A DNA stretch of 64,000 bases from Clostridium gelidum (GTDB lineage Bacteria > Bacillota > Clostridia > Clostridiales > Clostridiaceae): assembly GCF_019977655.1 (NCBI RefSeq), contig NZ_AP024849.1:4497001-4561000 (forward strand). Direction: 5' to 3'. Shown one piece after another: positions 1 to 9,259 of the stretch. A program made the translations under genes and the position numbers. The notes under the pieces are model-generated. The model saw only the letters and a program-made list of their open reading frames with translations, was not told the origin of the DNA and made no database searches. Each line of letters begins with the position of its first letter. Within the stretch, counting starts at the first letter, position 1.

Positions 1-500
1 GGAAGTCCTGGCATTATTTGATGACCTAAAACAATATTATATTCTTTAATCAGTTTAGACGCTTCTATAACATCAAAAACGTTATGTCCTCTTCCAGACT
101 TTTTCAATACATCTTCATCCAATGATTGAACACCAAGTTCTATTATATCAACTCCATATTCCTTAAGATAAGTTAATATATAATCATTAATATAATCCGG
201 TCTTGTAGATAACCTTATTTTCTCTATAAGTTTTTTATCTTTAAATTCTTTAGCTATGTTTAAAAGTTCTTTTTGCTTTTCTTCTCTTATTCCTGTAAAT
301 GTTCCTCCAAAAAATGAAACTTCAATAGTTGCATTCTTATTTTGTATTGTTTCTAAATAATCATTTATTGTATCCCTTACAGTTTGTGCTGTAACATCAT
401 CACTGGCTCCAGTTATTCTATCTTGATTGCAAAACACGCAATTATGTGGACAGCCCGCGTGTGGCACAAATATAGGTATTATATAATAATTCTTACTCAT
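1..500 (-). CDS. Elp3-like radical SAM protein (partial, C-terminus outside window)
   Basis: The first 166 residues are present; the gene runs off the left edge. A radical SAM cluster motif CPHNCVFC (Cys17, Cys21, Cys24) is followed by the SAM-binding glycine motif FFGGTFTG and by the RLSTRPD and ELGVQSLD motifs typical of the Elp3/YhcC radical SAM group. The family transfers radicals from S-adenosylmethionine, often in tRNA modification, but the exact substrate cannot be read from this fragment. The ATG lies 8 nt inside the end of rnc, so the two genes are probably translationally coupled. A radical SAM gene directly after rnc is a usual clostridial arrangement. Confidence 0.85.
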   Translation of the reverse strand, partial: MSKNYYIIPIFVPHAGCPHNCVFCNQDRITGASDDVTAQTVRDTINDYLETIQNKNATIEVSFFGGTFTGIREEKQKELLNIAKEFKDKKLIEKIRLSTRPDYINDYILTYLKEYGVDIIELGVQSLDEDVLKKSGRGHNVFDVIEASKLIKEYNIVLGHQIMPGL

Positions 501-1191
501 TTATCTTATCCAATATATCTAAAGCTTGTTTGGCTGCATTTTGTTCTGATTCTTTTTTACTGTAACCGGATCCTTCACCCATTAGTTTTTTATCTATAAC
601 CACATTGGTAAAAAATTTTCTTCTATGAGGTGGTCCTTCATATCTTGTTAATTCATATTGAATTATTATCTCTCCATCTTTTTGAAGGAGTTCTTGAAGT
701 TTTGTTTTAAAATCCAATACTATTTCATTATTTATAGCTTTATTTATTACTTCCTCAAAATGAAGCAATATAAAATCTCTAACAAATCCAAGACCTTTGT
801 CTAAATAAACAGCAGCAAGTACCGCTTCAACAGCATCCGCTTGTATTGAAATTCTTTCTCTTCCACCGGTAAGTTCTTCACCTTTGCTCATTCTAATATA
901 AGACCCAAGATTTATTTTTTTTGCGATTTCATAAAGAGAATTTTCACAAACTATCAAACTTCTTATTTTAGTTAATTCGCCTTCACTCTTATACTTAAAG
1001 TTATTAAAAAGATATTCTGTAATACAAAGCTGTAATACTGAATCTCCTAAAAACTCAAGTCTTTCATTATATTCAGCATCTTTAAATTGATTTCCAAACG
1101 AACTATGTGTAAGTGCTGTTTTTAGTAAAGTAGGATTATTAAAACAAACTCCCAGGTTTTCTTCTATTTCTTTAAGTGTGTATCTATTCAT
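493..1191 (-). CDS. rnc: Ribonuclease III
   Basis: Double-strand-specific endoribonuclease that processes rRNA precursors and structured mRNAs. The signature ERLEFLGDS occupies residues 43-51 (catalytic Glu46, Asp50), and a second acidic cluster is in DAVEAVLAAVYLD. A double-stranded RNA binding domain fills residues 160-232, ending with the KKESEQNAAKQAL helix. I chose the ATG at 1191 because AAGGAG sits 8 nt upstream; an in-frame start ten codons earlier has no ribosome binding site. Length (232 aa) is normal. It lies downstream of the acpP terminator and upstream of the Elp3-like gene, which it overlaps by 8 nt. Confidence 0.97.
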   Translation of the reverse strand: MNRYTLKEIEENLGVCFNNPTLLKTALTHSSFGNQFKDAEYNERLEFLGDSVLQLCITEYLFNNFKYKSEGELTKIRSLIVCENSLYEIAKKINLGSYIRMSKGEELTGGRERISIQADAVEAVLAAVYLDKGLGFVRDFILLHFEEVINKAINNEIVLDFKTKLQELLQKDGEIIIQYELTRYEGPPHRRKFFTNVVIDKKLMGEGSGYSKKESEQNAAKQALDILDKINE

Positions 1192-1303
1192 GTATTCCAC
1201 TCCTTGAAGTTTATTCTTCAACTTGCTAAAACACTTTTTATGCTTAAGGCATATTCCTAGTATAACAAATTCAAGAATAAACTAAATTAATCTGAAAATA
1301 TAA

Positions 1304-1325
1304 AATCCCGCAAACCTGCGGGATT
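1304..1325 (-). terminator. Intrinsic terminator after acpP
   Basis: A 9-bp perfect stem (AATCCCGCA / TGCGGGATT) with a 4-nt loop, followed on the minus strand by a T-rich stretch. It ends acpP transcription, so rnc needs read-through or its own promoter. Confidence 0.85.
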
Positions 1326-1328
1326 ATT

Positions 1329-1559
1329 TTATTCTTCGTGATGAGCTTTTACGTAATTTACAACATCTCCAACTGTTTTGAAGTTTTCAACGTCTTCATC
1401 AGGTATTTCTAAATCAAGTTCATCTTCTAGAGCCATTATAAGTTCAACTATATCTAATGAGTCAGCATTTAAATCTTCAATAAATGATGCTTCCATAACA
1501 ACGCTTCCTACATCGACGCTTAACTTATCCGCAATAATTGCTTGTATTTTTTCAAACAT
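1329..1559 (-). CDS. acpP: Acyl carrier protein
   Basis: 76-residue acidic carrier of fatty acid synthesis. The phosphopantetheine attachment serine is Ser34 in ADSLDIVEL. Four-helix ACP layout and length match the family. The ATG at 1559 follows GGGAGGTG with 6 nt spacing; an in-frame GTG inside that ribosome binding site would add three residues but is unlikely. It is adjacent to plsX, which takes acyl groups from acyl-ACP, so the order fits a phospholipid-precursor cluster. Confidence 0.97.
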   Translation of the reverse strand: MFEKIQAIIADKLSVDVGSVVMEASFIEDLNADSLDIVELIMALEDELDLEIPDEDVENFKTVGDVVNYVKAHHEE

Positions 1560-1639
1560 TATTTTCACCTCCCAAGTTCTACATTTAGATAATAGTATAT
1601 ATTGTTTAAATCGTCAATATTAGTTTATCAATATTTTAA

Positions 1640-2641
1640 TTAATTTTCTATAGAAAACTCATTTTTTATATGTTTTAGCACATCATTTTCATAGAAAATT
1701 TTAGTTTGCTTAATAGCGTTTTTGAATGCCTTTGCATCTGAGCTACCATGAGCTTTTATGCATATTCCATCAACACCTAAAAAAGGCGCTCCACCAACTT
1801 CTTTATAATCAAATTTTCGCATTATATTTTTAAGTACAGGTTTTAATAAAACTACACCTAATTTAGAAATAATTGATGACCTAAGCACTTCATCCTTCAT
1901 TATGCCTAAAATACTTGAGGCGGAACCTTCATACATTTTTAAAGCTGTATTTCCTACAAAACCATCACTAACTAAAATATTAGTATCCCCTGTAGGTATA
2001 TCTCTTGGTTCTATATTCCCTTTAAAGTTAAGAGAATTTTCTTCTTTTAAAAGCTGATATGTTGCTTTTGTAAGTTCATTGCCTTTTTCTTCTTCTTCTC
2101 CAATATTTATAAGTCCTATACTAGGATTTTTCACATTAAAAATCTTTTGATAATAGATTTTCCCCATTTTCGCAAATTGAACTAAAAACGCTGGCTTACA
2201 ATCAACATTAGCACCAACATCTACTATCATAAAATTTCCATGTCTACCTGGCATTATAGGTGCAAGTGCAGGTCTTTCTATCCCATTAATTCTACCTATT
2301 ATTAGAGTACATCCTGCTAAAAATGCGCCTGTACTTCCTGCTGATATTATCCCATCACAAGTTCCGTCTTTAACTAAATTTAATGATTTAACAATACTAG
2401 AATCTTTTTTTCTTCGAAGTGCCATTACAGGATGTTCACTCGGTAAAATCACTTCTTTAGCATCAATAACAGTAACCTTATCTTTAGGATATGTATATTT
2501 ATCTAATTCTGAATTTATAATTTCTTTTGGTCCTGTAATATATAATTCAATATTATTATATTCTTTTAAAGCTTGAATTGCACCATCTATTACAGCTACA
2601 GGCGCATTATCTCCACCCATACCATCTATAGCTATCCTCAT
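1640..2641 (-). CDS. plsX: Phosphate acyltransferase PlsX
   Basis: Converts acyl-ACP and phosphate to acyl-phosphate, the acyl donor for PlsY in phosphatidic acid synthesis. It opens with MRIAIDGMGGDNAP, a family hallmark; SAGSTGAFLAG and VGGAPFLGV are further conserved blocks. The product from ATG 2641 is 333 aa, the usual length, and follows AGGGGGAT. The longer open frame upstream crosses a palindromic site and is not coding. FakA elsewhere in the window also yields acyl-phosphate, so two entry routes to the same intermediate are present. Confidence 0.97.
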   Translation of the reverse strand: MRIAIDGMGGDNAPVAVIDGAIQALKEYNNIELYITGPKEIINSELDKYTYPKDKVTVIDAKEVILPSEHPVMALRRKKDSSIVKSLNLVKDGTCDGIISAGSTGAFLAGCTLIIGRINGIERPALAPIMPGRHGNFMIVDVGANVDCKPAFLVQFAKMGKIYYQKIFNVKNPSIGLINIGEEEEKGNELTKATYQLLKEENSLNFKGNIEPRDIPTGDTNILVSDGFVGNTALKMYEGSASSILGIMKDEVLRSSIISKLGVVLLKPVLKNIMRKFDYKEVGGAPFLGVDGICIKAHGSSDAKAFKNAIKQTKIFYENDVLKHIKNEFSIEN

Positions 2642-2660
2642 ATAATAATCCCCCTTCATC

Positions 2661-2676
2661 TTATCTACGTAGATAA
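2661..2676. promoter_or_regulatory. 16-bp perfect palindrome in the plsX leader (candidate operator)
   Basis: TTATCTACGTAGATAA is a perfect palindrome about 20 nt upstream of the plsX start, between the rpmF terminator and the plsX ribosome binding site. Its symmetry without a loop favours a protein-binding site over an RNA hairpin. The regulator is unknown; it does not match the FapR operator as I remember it. Confidence 0.4.
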
Positions 2677-2742
2677 TATGTTTAAAAGTTGATTTTTGTT
2701 GAATCTTGACTATGATTTTCCATATCATTTTGTATAAAAGAA

Positions 2743-2765
2743 AAGAAAGTCATAAAGACTTTCTT
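2743..2765 (-). terminator. Intrinsic terminator after rpmF
   Basis: A 9-bp stem AAGAAAGTC / GACTTTCTT with a 5-nt loop, followed on the minus strand by TTTTC and more T residues, directly after the rpmF stop. It separates yceD-rpmF from plsX-acpP. Confidence 0.75.
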
Positions 2766-2767
2766 CA

Positions 2768-2950
2768 TTAGTTTGCAGTAGCTACAACTTCCTTACCCTT
2801 GTAAAAACCACAGTTTTTACATACTCTATGAGCAAGTTTCATTTCATGGCATTGTGGACATTCTACTATACCAGGTAAACTAGCTTTAAAAGTTTGAGCT
2901 CTTCTTTTCTTTGTTCTAGCGCTACATTGCTTTCTTGCTGGACATCCCAT
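2768..2950 (-). CDS. rpmF: 50S ribosomal protein L32
   Basis: 60-residue ribosomal protein. The basic N-terminus carries ARTKKRRAQTF and the zinc ribbon is CPQC...CKNC, with the clostridial MKLAHRVCKNCGFYKGKEV end. The ATG follows a strong GGAGG. The N-terminus has MGCPARKQCSAR where MxxPARK(F)SKAR is common, so it carries two extra cysteines near the start. It follows yceD by 3 nt, the conserved yceD-rpmF pair of many bacteria. Confidence 0.97.
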   Translation of the reverse strand: MGCPARKQCSARTKKRRAQTFKASLPGIVECPQCHEMKLAHRVCKNCGFYKGKEVVATAN

Positions 2951-2953
2951 ATC

Positions 2954-3460
2954 TTACACCTCCTTATTATCAAACAAACCTCTCAAGGCTTCAAAACGTA
3001 TATCTACGTCTTCTTTATTACAAGAACATGTATCTAAATTTAAATTACATCCACATTCTTGGCAAAGTCCTTTACAGTCATCTTTGCAAATTCTTCTAAT
3101 AGGTAATGTTGAAATTATACTAGTTTCAACAATTTCGGTGATGTCTAAAACATCATCAAATACAACAATAGCTTCATCATCTTCAGATTTACTATTAGCT
3201 GTAAACCTTTCTTCTATATCAATATCTATTGGATAGATAAAGGTATCTAAGCATTTTGAACATATCATTTCTAAATCAGCTTTAATATTAGCACTTACTA
3301 TTAATATATCTCCATTTGGTACAATATCCCCAATAACTTTACAAGAGCCTATATATTTAATTATATCCCCTTCAAAGTCAAATTGTGGTATTTCAAATGC
3401 GTAATCAATTTTTTTGCTTCTATCTTTACCTAAAATAATATCTGAAATTTGTACTTTCAT
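2954..3460 (-). CDS. YceD/DUF177 family protein
   Basis: 168-residue member of the YceD (DUF177) family, almost always encoded just upstream of rpmF and linked in other bacteria to 23S rRNA or ribosome assembly. Two cysteine clusters are visible: CSKCLDTF near residue 72, and CKGLCQECGCNLNLDTCSC in the C-terminal third, which likely bind zinc. The start ATG has only a weak upstream Shine-Dalgarno sequence. The gene ends 3 nt before rpmF, so they are surely co-transcribed. Confidence 0.9.
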   Translation of the reverse strand: MKVQISDIILGKDRSKKIDYAFEIPQFDFEGDIIKYIGSCKVIGDIVPNGDILIVSANIKADLEMICSKCLDTFIYPIDIDIEERFTANSKSEDDEAIVVFDDVLDITEIVETSIISTLPIRRICKDDCKGLCQECGCNLNLDTCSCNKEDVDIRFEALRGLFDNKEV

Positions 3461-3616
3461 AAAATTACAGAGTACATTATATAATAAACTTACAGCACAC
3501 TATATAACAATCTCCCTTTTTCACTCCTTAGCACATATATTTATAAACCAAACACAACTTATTATATAAATTGACTAGTAAAAAGTCAAGGTATTTATTA
3601 TAAATGATTAATAGTT

Positions 3617-3720
3617 AATGATGAATAATGAATGATTGAGGTTGAAATTACTAAGTAATTTCTTTTTATTAATCTATTTTTTGAAAAGCTACAGCTTTTC
3701 TTCCTTAATTATTCATCATT
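3617..3720. repeat. Nested inverted repeats between yceD and ackA
   Basis: Outer 13-bp arms (AATGATGAATAAT and its complement) at 3617-3629 and 3708-3720 enclose two inner hairpins, GAAATTAC/GTAATTTC (3644-3662, followed by TTTTTATT) and GAAAAGCT/AGCTTTTC (3683-3700). This is probably the ackA terminator region, possibly a decayed small intergenic element. Confidence 0.5.
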
Positions 3721-3737
3721 CATTCTTAATTTTTCAT

Positions 3738-4937
3738 TTATTTAACTAGTTCTAAAGTTTCTTTAGCAATCATTAGCTCTTCATTTGTTGGTATTACAAA
3801 CACTTTAACTTTTGAAGTCTCTTTAGAAATTTCCATGCCATCTCCAATGTTTTGATTATTATTCTTTTCTGCATCTATTTCTATGCCTAAAAACTCCATA
3901 TTGTTTAAAGCTCTTCCTCTTATTTCCGGAGCATGTTCACCTACACCAGCAGTAAATACAATTCCATCTACACCTGCCATTGCCGCTGCATAAGCACCAA
4001 TTTGTTTCTTAATTTGGTATCCGAAAATATCCATAGTAAGTATTGCTCTAGGGTCTTTTCTTTCAACACCACTTCTTATGTCTCTAAAATCTGTTCCTAT
4101 ACCAGATATGCCTAAAATTCCTGATTCTTTATTTAATAATTCATCTATTTGTTCTGCTGAATATCCCTTTTGCTTAATTAAATATGTAACTATTGATGGA
4201 TCTATACTTCCACATCTTGATCCCATTATAATACCATCTAGAGGTGTAAATCCCATTGTTGTATCAACTGATTTACCACCATCAACTGCTGTAATACTTA
4301 CTCCATTACCTATATGGCAAGTAATAATCTTTAAATCTTTAATATCCTTATCCATAGTTTCAGCAACTTTACCCGCTACATACTTATGTGATGTTCCATG
4401 GAAACCATATCTTCTGATATTATCCTCTTTATAGAATTTATATGGTAGTGGATACATAAATGCTTTTTCTTCCATAGTTTGATGAAATGCTGTATCAAAT
4501 ACTGCAACCATTGGTGTATTTTGCATAAGTTCTTGACAAGCTTTTATTCCAGTTATATTAGCTGGATTATGAAGAGGTGCAAGCTTTACGAAATCTTGAA
4601 GATTTTCAAGAACTTCATCATCAATTATTACTGAAGTTGCATATTTTTCTCCACCATGAACAACTCTGTGTCCAACTGCTGCTATCTCATCCATTGATTT
4701 TATTACACCATAAGTTTCATCAACTAAACTTTTTAACACAAGTTCAATTGCATCTTGATGATCTTTAAGTGGTGTTTCAACCACATATTTATCTTTACCT
4801 TCAACTTTTTGTGTTAATATTGATCCTTCAATTCCTATTCTTTCCACAAGTCCTTGCGCTAAAGGTTGCTCACTCGCCATATCAATAAGTTGATACTTTA
4901 GTGAAGAACTACCACAATTTATAACTAATATTTTCAT
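3738..4937 (-). CDS. ackA: Acetate kinase
   Basis: Interconverts acetyl-phosphate plus ADP with acetate plus ATP, the ATP-yielding end of acetate fermentation. The N-terminal NCGSSSLKYQ phosphate-binding motif, the FDTAFHQTM segment, GFHGTSHKYV and GGVGEH-type ending (TAGVGEHAPEIR) are all present. The ATG at 4937 follows AAAGGAGAG and gives 399 aa, the normal length. It is transcribed after pta, but a 312-bp interval with a repeat element lies between them, so ackA may have extra regulation or a promoter of its own. Confidence 0.98.
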   Translation of the reverse strand: MKILVINCGSSSLKYQLIDMASEQPLAQGLVERIGIEGSILTQKVEGKDKYVVETPLKDHQDAIELVLKSLVDETYGVIKSMDEIAAVGHRVVHGGEKYATSVIIDDEVLENLQDFVKLAPLHNPANITGIKACQELMQNTPMVAVFDTAFHQTMEEKAFMYPLPYKFYKEDNIRRYGFHGTSHKYVAGKVAETMDKDIKDLKIITCHIGNGVSITAVDGGKSVDTTMGFTPLDGIIMGSRCGSIDPSIVTYLIKQKGYSAEQIDELLNKESGILGISGIGTDFRDIRSGVERKDPRAILTMDIFGYQIKKQIGAYAAAMAGVDGIVFTAGVGEHAPEIRGRALNNMEFLGIEIDAEKNNNQNIGDGMEISKETSKVKVFVIPTNEELMIAKETLELVK

Positions 4938-4974
4938 AATTTTCTCTCCTTTACTAATCCTCAATATTTTTCAA

Positions 4975-5220
4975 TTAGACATATGAAAGAAAATAATGAG
5001 CCAACTATGCAATGTATATTTTGTCTTAAGACTATGTTCCCCTAAGGGTACCTAGTAAAAATTTCCAGGCAGAATATAAAATTCCACATGAAATTTTTCA
5101 CTTTAGGTCAGACGAGGAATTATGTTACCTGATATTTACTATTAGGTAAACATATTAGCAAAGTATTACACGAAATAAACTAGCATACTGACTTATTATT
5201 TTTTTTTAGAATATGCCTTA
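4975..5220 (+). repeat. Repeat element copy A (about 245 bp) between pta and ackA
   Basis: Intergenic element related to 30745-30909. Both start TTAG(A/G)CA(T/C)ATGAAA and end ACTT(A/G)TTATTTTTTT ... ATGCCTTA or GTGCCTTA, and share an internal GACGA(G)GAATT block, CTATTAGGT and GAAATA(A/G)(A/G)CTAGCA. The outer ends form an imperfect inverted repeat. No coding frame is conserved. It fills the whole ackA-pta gap and could be a MITE-like element or a structured RNA. Confidence 0.6.
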
Positions 5221-5249
5221 AAAATTCCTAAAATCTATAATTCATAATA

Positions 5250-6251
5250 CTAAATATTAGTTTGTGCTTGAACTGCTGTTAATGCAACAACATTTACGAT
5301 ATCGTCTGAGCTACATCCTCTTGATAAATCATTTATTGGTTTTGCAAAACCTTGACAAATTGGTCCAATAGCAGCCGCATTTGCAAATCTTTGAACTAGT
5401 TTATATCCTATATTCCCAGATTGTAAATCTGGGAATACCAAAACATTAGCGCGTCCTGCAACTTTACTTTCTGGTGCCTTTTGATCTGCCACCTTTTTAA
5501 CTATAGCTGCATCTAATTGCAATTCTCCGTCTATATCTAAATCCGGTCTGAGTTCTTGTGCTTTTTGTGTTGCATTTCTCACCTTATCTACCAATTCATT
5601 ATCAGCGCTTCCCATTGTAGAGAACGATAACATTGCTACTTTAGGCTCCATTTTACACAATTTCTTAGCTGTTTCTGCTGTTGCAATTGCAATTGCAGCT
5701 AATTGATCTTCAGTAGGGTTTGGATTAACTGCGCAGTCTGCAAATAGTAGTAATCCTTCTTCTCCATAACTTGATCCTGGAACTTGCATTATAAAAAAGC
5801 TTGAAACAACAGATACCCCTGGGGCTGTCTTTATTATTTGTAGTCCAGGCCTTAGTAGGTCTCCAGTAGTATGAATTGCTCCTGATACCATCCCGTCTGC
5901 ATCATCTAATTTAACCATCATAGTCGCAAAATATAGAGGGTCCCTAACTATTTTTTCTGCCTTCTCCATAGTCATACCCTTTTTCTTTCTAAGTTCATAA
6001 AAAGCTGTTATATATTTAGTTAAATTCTCTGACTCATTTGGATCTATTATTTCAACTCCTGATAAATCTACATCCAATTCTTTTGACTTATTTATTATTT
6101 CTTCTTTATTACCAACTAAAAGTGGATATGCTAATCCTAATTTGTGTATTTTTTCTGCTGCTGCTATATTTCTTTCTTCATTACCTTCTGGAAGAACAAT
6201 TTTCTTTTTGTTTGCTTGTGCATGAGTCCATATTTTTTTCATAAGGTCCAT
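5250..6251 (-). CDS. pta: Phosphate acetyltransferase
   Basis: Converts acetyl-CoA and phosphate to acetyl-phosphate, feeding acetate kinase. 333 aa, the single-domain bacterial form. Conserved blocks include LPEGNEERN at the start, GMVSGAIHTTGD, and the C-terminal ANVLVFPDLQSGNIGYKLVQRF, which is characteristic of the family. The ATG at 6251 follows GAGAGGAG. It lies upstream of ackA in the transcription direction; a divergent interval of about 560 bp separates it from tmcAL. Confidence 0.98.
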   Translation of the reverse strand: MDLMKKIWTHAQANKKKIVLPEGNEERNIAAAEKIHKLGLAYPLLVGNKEEIINKSKELDVDLSGVEIIDPNESENLTKYITAFYELRKKKGMTMEKAEKIVRDPLYFATMMVKLDDADGMVSGAIHTTGDLLRPGLQIIKTAPGVSVVSSFFIMQVPGSSYGEEGLLLFADCAVNPNPTEDQLAAIAIATAETAKKLCKMEPKVAMLSFSTMGSADNELVDKVRNATQKAQELRPDLDIDGELQLDAAIVKKVADQKAPESKVAGRANVLVFPDLQSGNIGYKLVQRFANAAAIGPICQGFAKPINDLSRGCSSDDIVNVVALTAVQAQTNI

Positions 6252-6808
6252 ATCTCGTTTCTCCTCTCTATACTCTATCTCTAATACTACTATACTCCTA
6301 TATTAGGGGTTTTTTCAACATAAATTCGCTATAAAAATAGAAGTCTTTAGATTGGCAATAATCTAAATTATCTGATAACACGATTGTAAAATAACAATAT
6401 ACTAAAAGTATTTTTTTTAACAATTATTTTTTATATAAAATTACTTTATAATTCATTCGTAAATATAGCTATATATTCTACCTTAAGCAATTTATATATT
6501 AAGTATTTCAATATACTATAGGATATTCTTAGTTATAATCAATAAAAAAGCACATAATAATCCTGTAAATACGACATATACTTATTTTTCAACCTAAATA
6601 TCTCTTAATATAAATTTTATTTTTTTTTCAATTCTCTGAATATTGAAAAAGTATCTCATTAATATAGTAATACCATTAAAGTATATTTTTTAACAATTAC
6701 TTTTAACCATATTTCGTTACTCTTATTTGGCAAATATTATATATATGCTATACTAGTTTTAAACATAGGCAAGAAAATATCAAGTCTAAGATTTTTATTA
6801 AAAAGGGG
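6252..6808. other. 557-bp AT-rich divergent intergenic region
   Basis: No open frame or known RNA was recognised. It must hold the pta promoter (minus) and the tmcAL promoter (plus; see 6727-6754). It contains several T- or A-runs of 7-9 nt and two similar stretches (AAAGTATTTTTTTTAACAATTA near 6403-6424 in one copy, AAGTATATTTTTTAACAATTAC near 6679-6700 in the other), which suggests an old partial duplication. Confidence 0.5.
6727..6754 (+). promoter_or_regulatory. Sigma-A-type promoter of tmcAL-ylbJ
   Basis: TTGGCA, 16-bp spacer, TATACT, about 55 nt upstream of the first start. Good match to the vegetative consensus. Confidence 0.6.
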
Positions 6809-8014
6809 ATGATTATAATAATTACAGGAATAATTACAGAATATAATCCATTTCACAAAGGGCATGAATATCATCTTCAAAAAGCAAAAGAGCACACAAA
6901 TGCAGATGGAATAGTTTGCGTTATGAGTGGTAATTTTATGCAAAGGGGGATCCCTTCAATTATAGATAAATGGAAAAGAGCAGAAATGGCAATTAGAAAT
7001 GGAGTAGATTTAGTTTTAGAATTACCTCTAGTTTATTCAATATCTTCTGCTGAACATTTTGCTTTTGGAGGTGTATCTCTTCTTAATTCTTTGGGAATAG
7101 TAGATTATCTCTACTTCGGAAGTGAAGAAGGTACTATAAATACCTTAGACGATATAGCTAACACTTTAGTTTCTGAGCCTTCCGAATATAAAAGTCTTTT
7201 GAAAAATAATTTAAAATTAGGCTTACCTTTTCATTTAAGCCGAGCAAATGCTCTTAATGATTATTTAAATTCTAATGATGTTTTAAATTTATTATCTAAT
7301 TCTAATAATATTTTAGGCATTGAATATATAAAAGCTTTAAAAACACTAAATAGCTTAATAATACCTAGAACATTGAAACGAGAAGGTGCATCTTATAATG
7401 ATAATAATTTGAATTGTTCTTTTTCGTCAGCCACCTCCATAAGGAATTATCTTAAAGAAAATTCATTAACCGCATTAATTGATATACTTCCAAAATCTAG
7501 TTATGATATTTTATATGATTTGTCTTCCTCAAATTATCCATTTATTTTTGAAGAGGATATGTTTAAATATATTAAATATAAATTATTTACAAATGAAAAA
7601 TCTCTTTTTAATTTACCTGATGTCTCGGAGGGTTTAGAAAACAAAATATTAAAAGAAATTATTAAGGCCAATTCTTTAAATGAATTAATACTAAATTCTA
7701 AGAGTAAAAGATATACTTATACTAGAATTAATAGAATTCTTACTCAAAGTTTTTTAAATCTTGAAGATTTTGATTTATTTAGCTTATCTAAAACGCCTAC
7801 ACCTTATGCGAGAGTTCTTGGATTTAATTCTATTGGACGTACTATGCTAAAGAATATAAAAGCAAAAGGTAATATTAATATAATAACAAAAGTTCCTAGA
7901 AATAATTTATCTGACCATATGAAAATTGATATTTTAGGCACGAAAACCTATTCTCTTTTAAATCCAAAGGTAAATCCTATGGATGATTATTTAAAAGGTC
8001 CTATTATAATATAG
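6809..8014 (+). CDS. tmcAL: tRNA(Met) cytidine acetate ligase TmcAL
   Basis: Nucleotidyltransferase-fold enzyme (B. subtilis YlbM family) that uses acetate and ATP to acetylate the wobble cytidine of elongator tRNA(Met). The TEYNPFHKGH motif near residue 10 is the HxGH nucleotide-binding signature; MSGNFMQRG follows. About 400 aa, family length. The start is uncertain: the AAAAAGGGG ribosome binding site touches the ATG at 6809, whereas an ATA at 6815 would have 6 nt spacing and would match the usual short N-terminus. It precedes ylbJ by 63 bp on the plus strand. Confidence 0.92.
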   Translation: MIIIITGIITEYNPFHKGHEYHLQKAKEHTNADGIVCVMSGNFMQRGIPSIIDKWKRAEMAIRNGVDLVLELPLVYSISSAEHFAFGGVSLLNSLGIVDYLYFGSEEGTINTLDDIANTLVSEPSEYKSLLKNNLKLGLPFHLSRANALNDYLNSNDVLNLLSNSNNILGIEYIKALKTLNSLIIPRTLKREGASYNDNNLNCSFSSATSIRNYLKENSLTALIDILPKSSYDILYDLSSSNYPFIFEEDMFKYIKYKLFTNEKSLFNLPDVSEGLENKILKEIIKANSLNELILNSKSKRYTYTRINRILTQSFLNLEDFDLFSLSKTPTPYARVLGFNSIGRTMLKNIKAKGNINIITKVPRNNLSDHMKIDILGTKTYSLLNPKVNPMDDYLKGPIII

Positions 8015-8077
8015 TAATATTTTACATAACCATAAGAATATACATAATTCATATGAAATAAAAATTGGAGTGATTTC

Positions 8078-9259
8078 ATGATATATGCTATTATCTTATG
8101 GTTTTTAATTATAAGCTTAATTATTGTTTTAATTAAGCAACTTAATATAAAAAAAAATATTATTATTTGCATTTTCATTTCTATATTAATAATTCTTTTT
8201 ATATTGAATATAAATCAATGTATTTCTGCTACTATTTCAGGATGCAAATTATGGTATAATTCCATATTACCTACAACTTTTCCCTTTATAGTTATTTGCA
8301 ATTTACTAATATATTATGATGGAATAAACCTCTATTCTAAGTTTCTTGGCCCTTTAGTTTGTAAACCACTGGGACTTTCTAAGAATTGTTCTTTTCCACT
8401 CGTAGCTAGCATTCTGTGTGGCTATCCCTTAGGTGCAAAGTATTGTGTTGATTTGTATTCTATGAACTATATTGAAAAAGATGAATATGAAAGACTTTTG
8501 AACATAGCTTCTAATGTTGGACCACTGTTTTTGATTGGTTCTGTTGCTGGAACCTTACTTGGGAATCTCTCTTTAGGTTATATTTTGCTTATTGGGAATT
8601 ATACATCAGCTATCTTTATAGGATTTATAACAAAAAAAAAGAGAAACTTAAATCGGTTAAGTTCTCTGTCTTGTCCTAAATATGAATTTATAGATTTTGG
8701 TTCCGCAATAAAAAATGCAGTTCAAAATGGAATAAATACCACCTTATCTATTGGTGGATTTATTATAATTTTTTCTGTTGTAATCTCTCTAATTAAAAAC
8801 AATACTTATTTTTATATTATGTTTCAACAATTGGAGAATTTTTTTAGCTTACCCAGCGGAACTTTATATTGTTTATTTTTAGGAAGTATAGAAATGACAA
8901 ATGGATGTAGTATAATATCTACCCTATCCCTTTCTCTTTCTCTTAAATTAAGTATGATAAGTTTCTTATGCTCATTTTCTGGTCTAGCTGTGATCGCACA
9001 AGTAAGCTCTTTTGTAAGTGATACTAAAATTCATTATAGTAAATATATTTTTTTTAAAATAGTCCAAGGAATCTTTAGTTTTATTATAACTTATATATCA
9101 TTAGAAATCTTGCCTACAAGCATATATACATTTAAGCTTGGCCTAAATTATTATATGAGTGTATATGCACATTTTTATCCAATATTAGTATTAATTTTGC
9201 TAACACTTTTATTGATTATAGTTAATAAGGTTTCTAAATTATTTCTTCATACCACGTAA
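8078..9259 (+). CDS. ylbJ: Sporulation integral membrane protein YlbJ
   Basis: 393-residue polytopic membrane protein, with hydrophobic segments from residue 3 onward and conserved loops LWYNSILPTTFPF, ILCGYPLGAK and GSIEMTNGC typical of YlbJ, a nucleoside-recognition (gate)-domain protein needed for spore cortex formation in B. subtilis. ATG follows TTGGAGTG. Its last 21 nt overlap the convergent gene ending at 9239. Confidence 0.9.
   Translation: MIYAIILWFLIISLIIVLIKQLNIKKNIIICIFISILIILFILNINQCISATISGCKLWYNSILPTTFPFIVICNLLIYYDGINLYSKFLGPLVCKPLGLSKNCSFPLVASILCGYPLGAKYCVDLYSMNYIEKDEYERLLNIASNVGPLFLIGSVAGTLLGNLSLGYILLIGNYTSAIFIGFITKKKRNLNRLSSLSCPKYEFIDFGSAIKNAVQNGINTTLSIGGFIIIFSVVISLIKNNTYFYIMFQQLENFFSLPSGTLYCLFLGSIEMTNGCSIISTLSLSLSLKLSMISFLCSFSGLAVIAQVSSFVSDTKIHYSKYIFFKIVQGIFSFIITYISLEILPTSIYTFKLGLNYYMSVYAHFYPILVLILLTLLLIIVNKVSKLFLHTT

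Noticed and set aside
4577..4768. Leucine/histidine-rich plus-strand ORF opposite ackA
   Set aside because: Biased composition caused by reading ackA backwards; no ribosome binding site.
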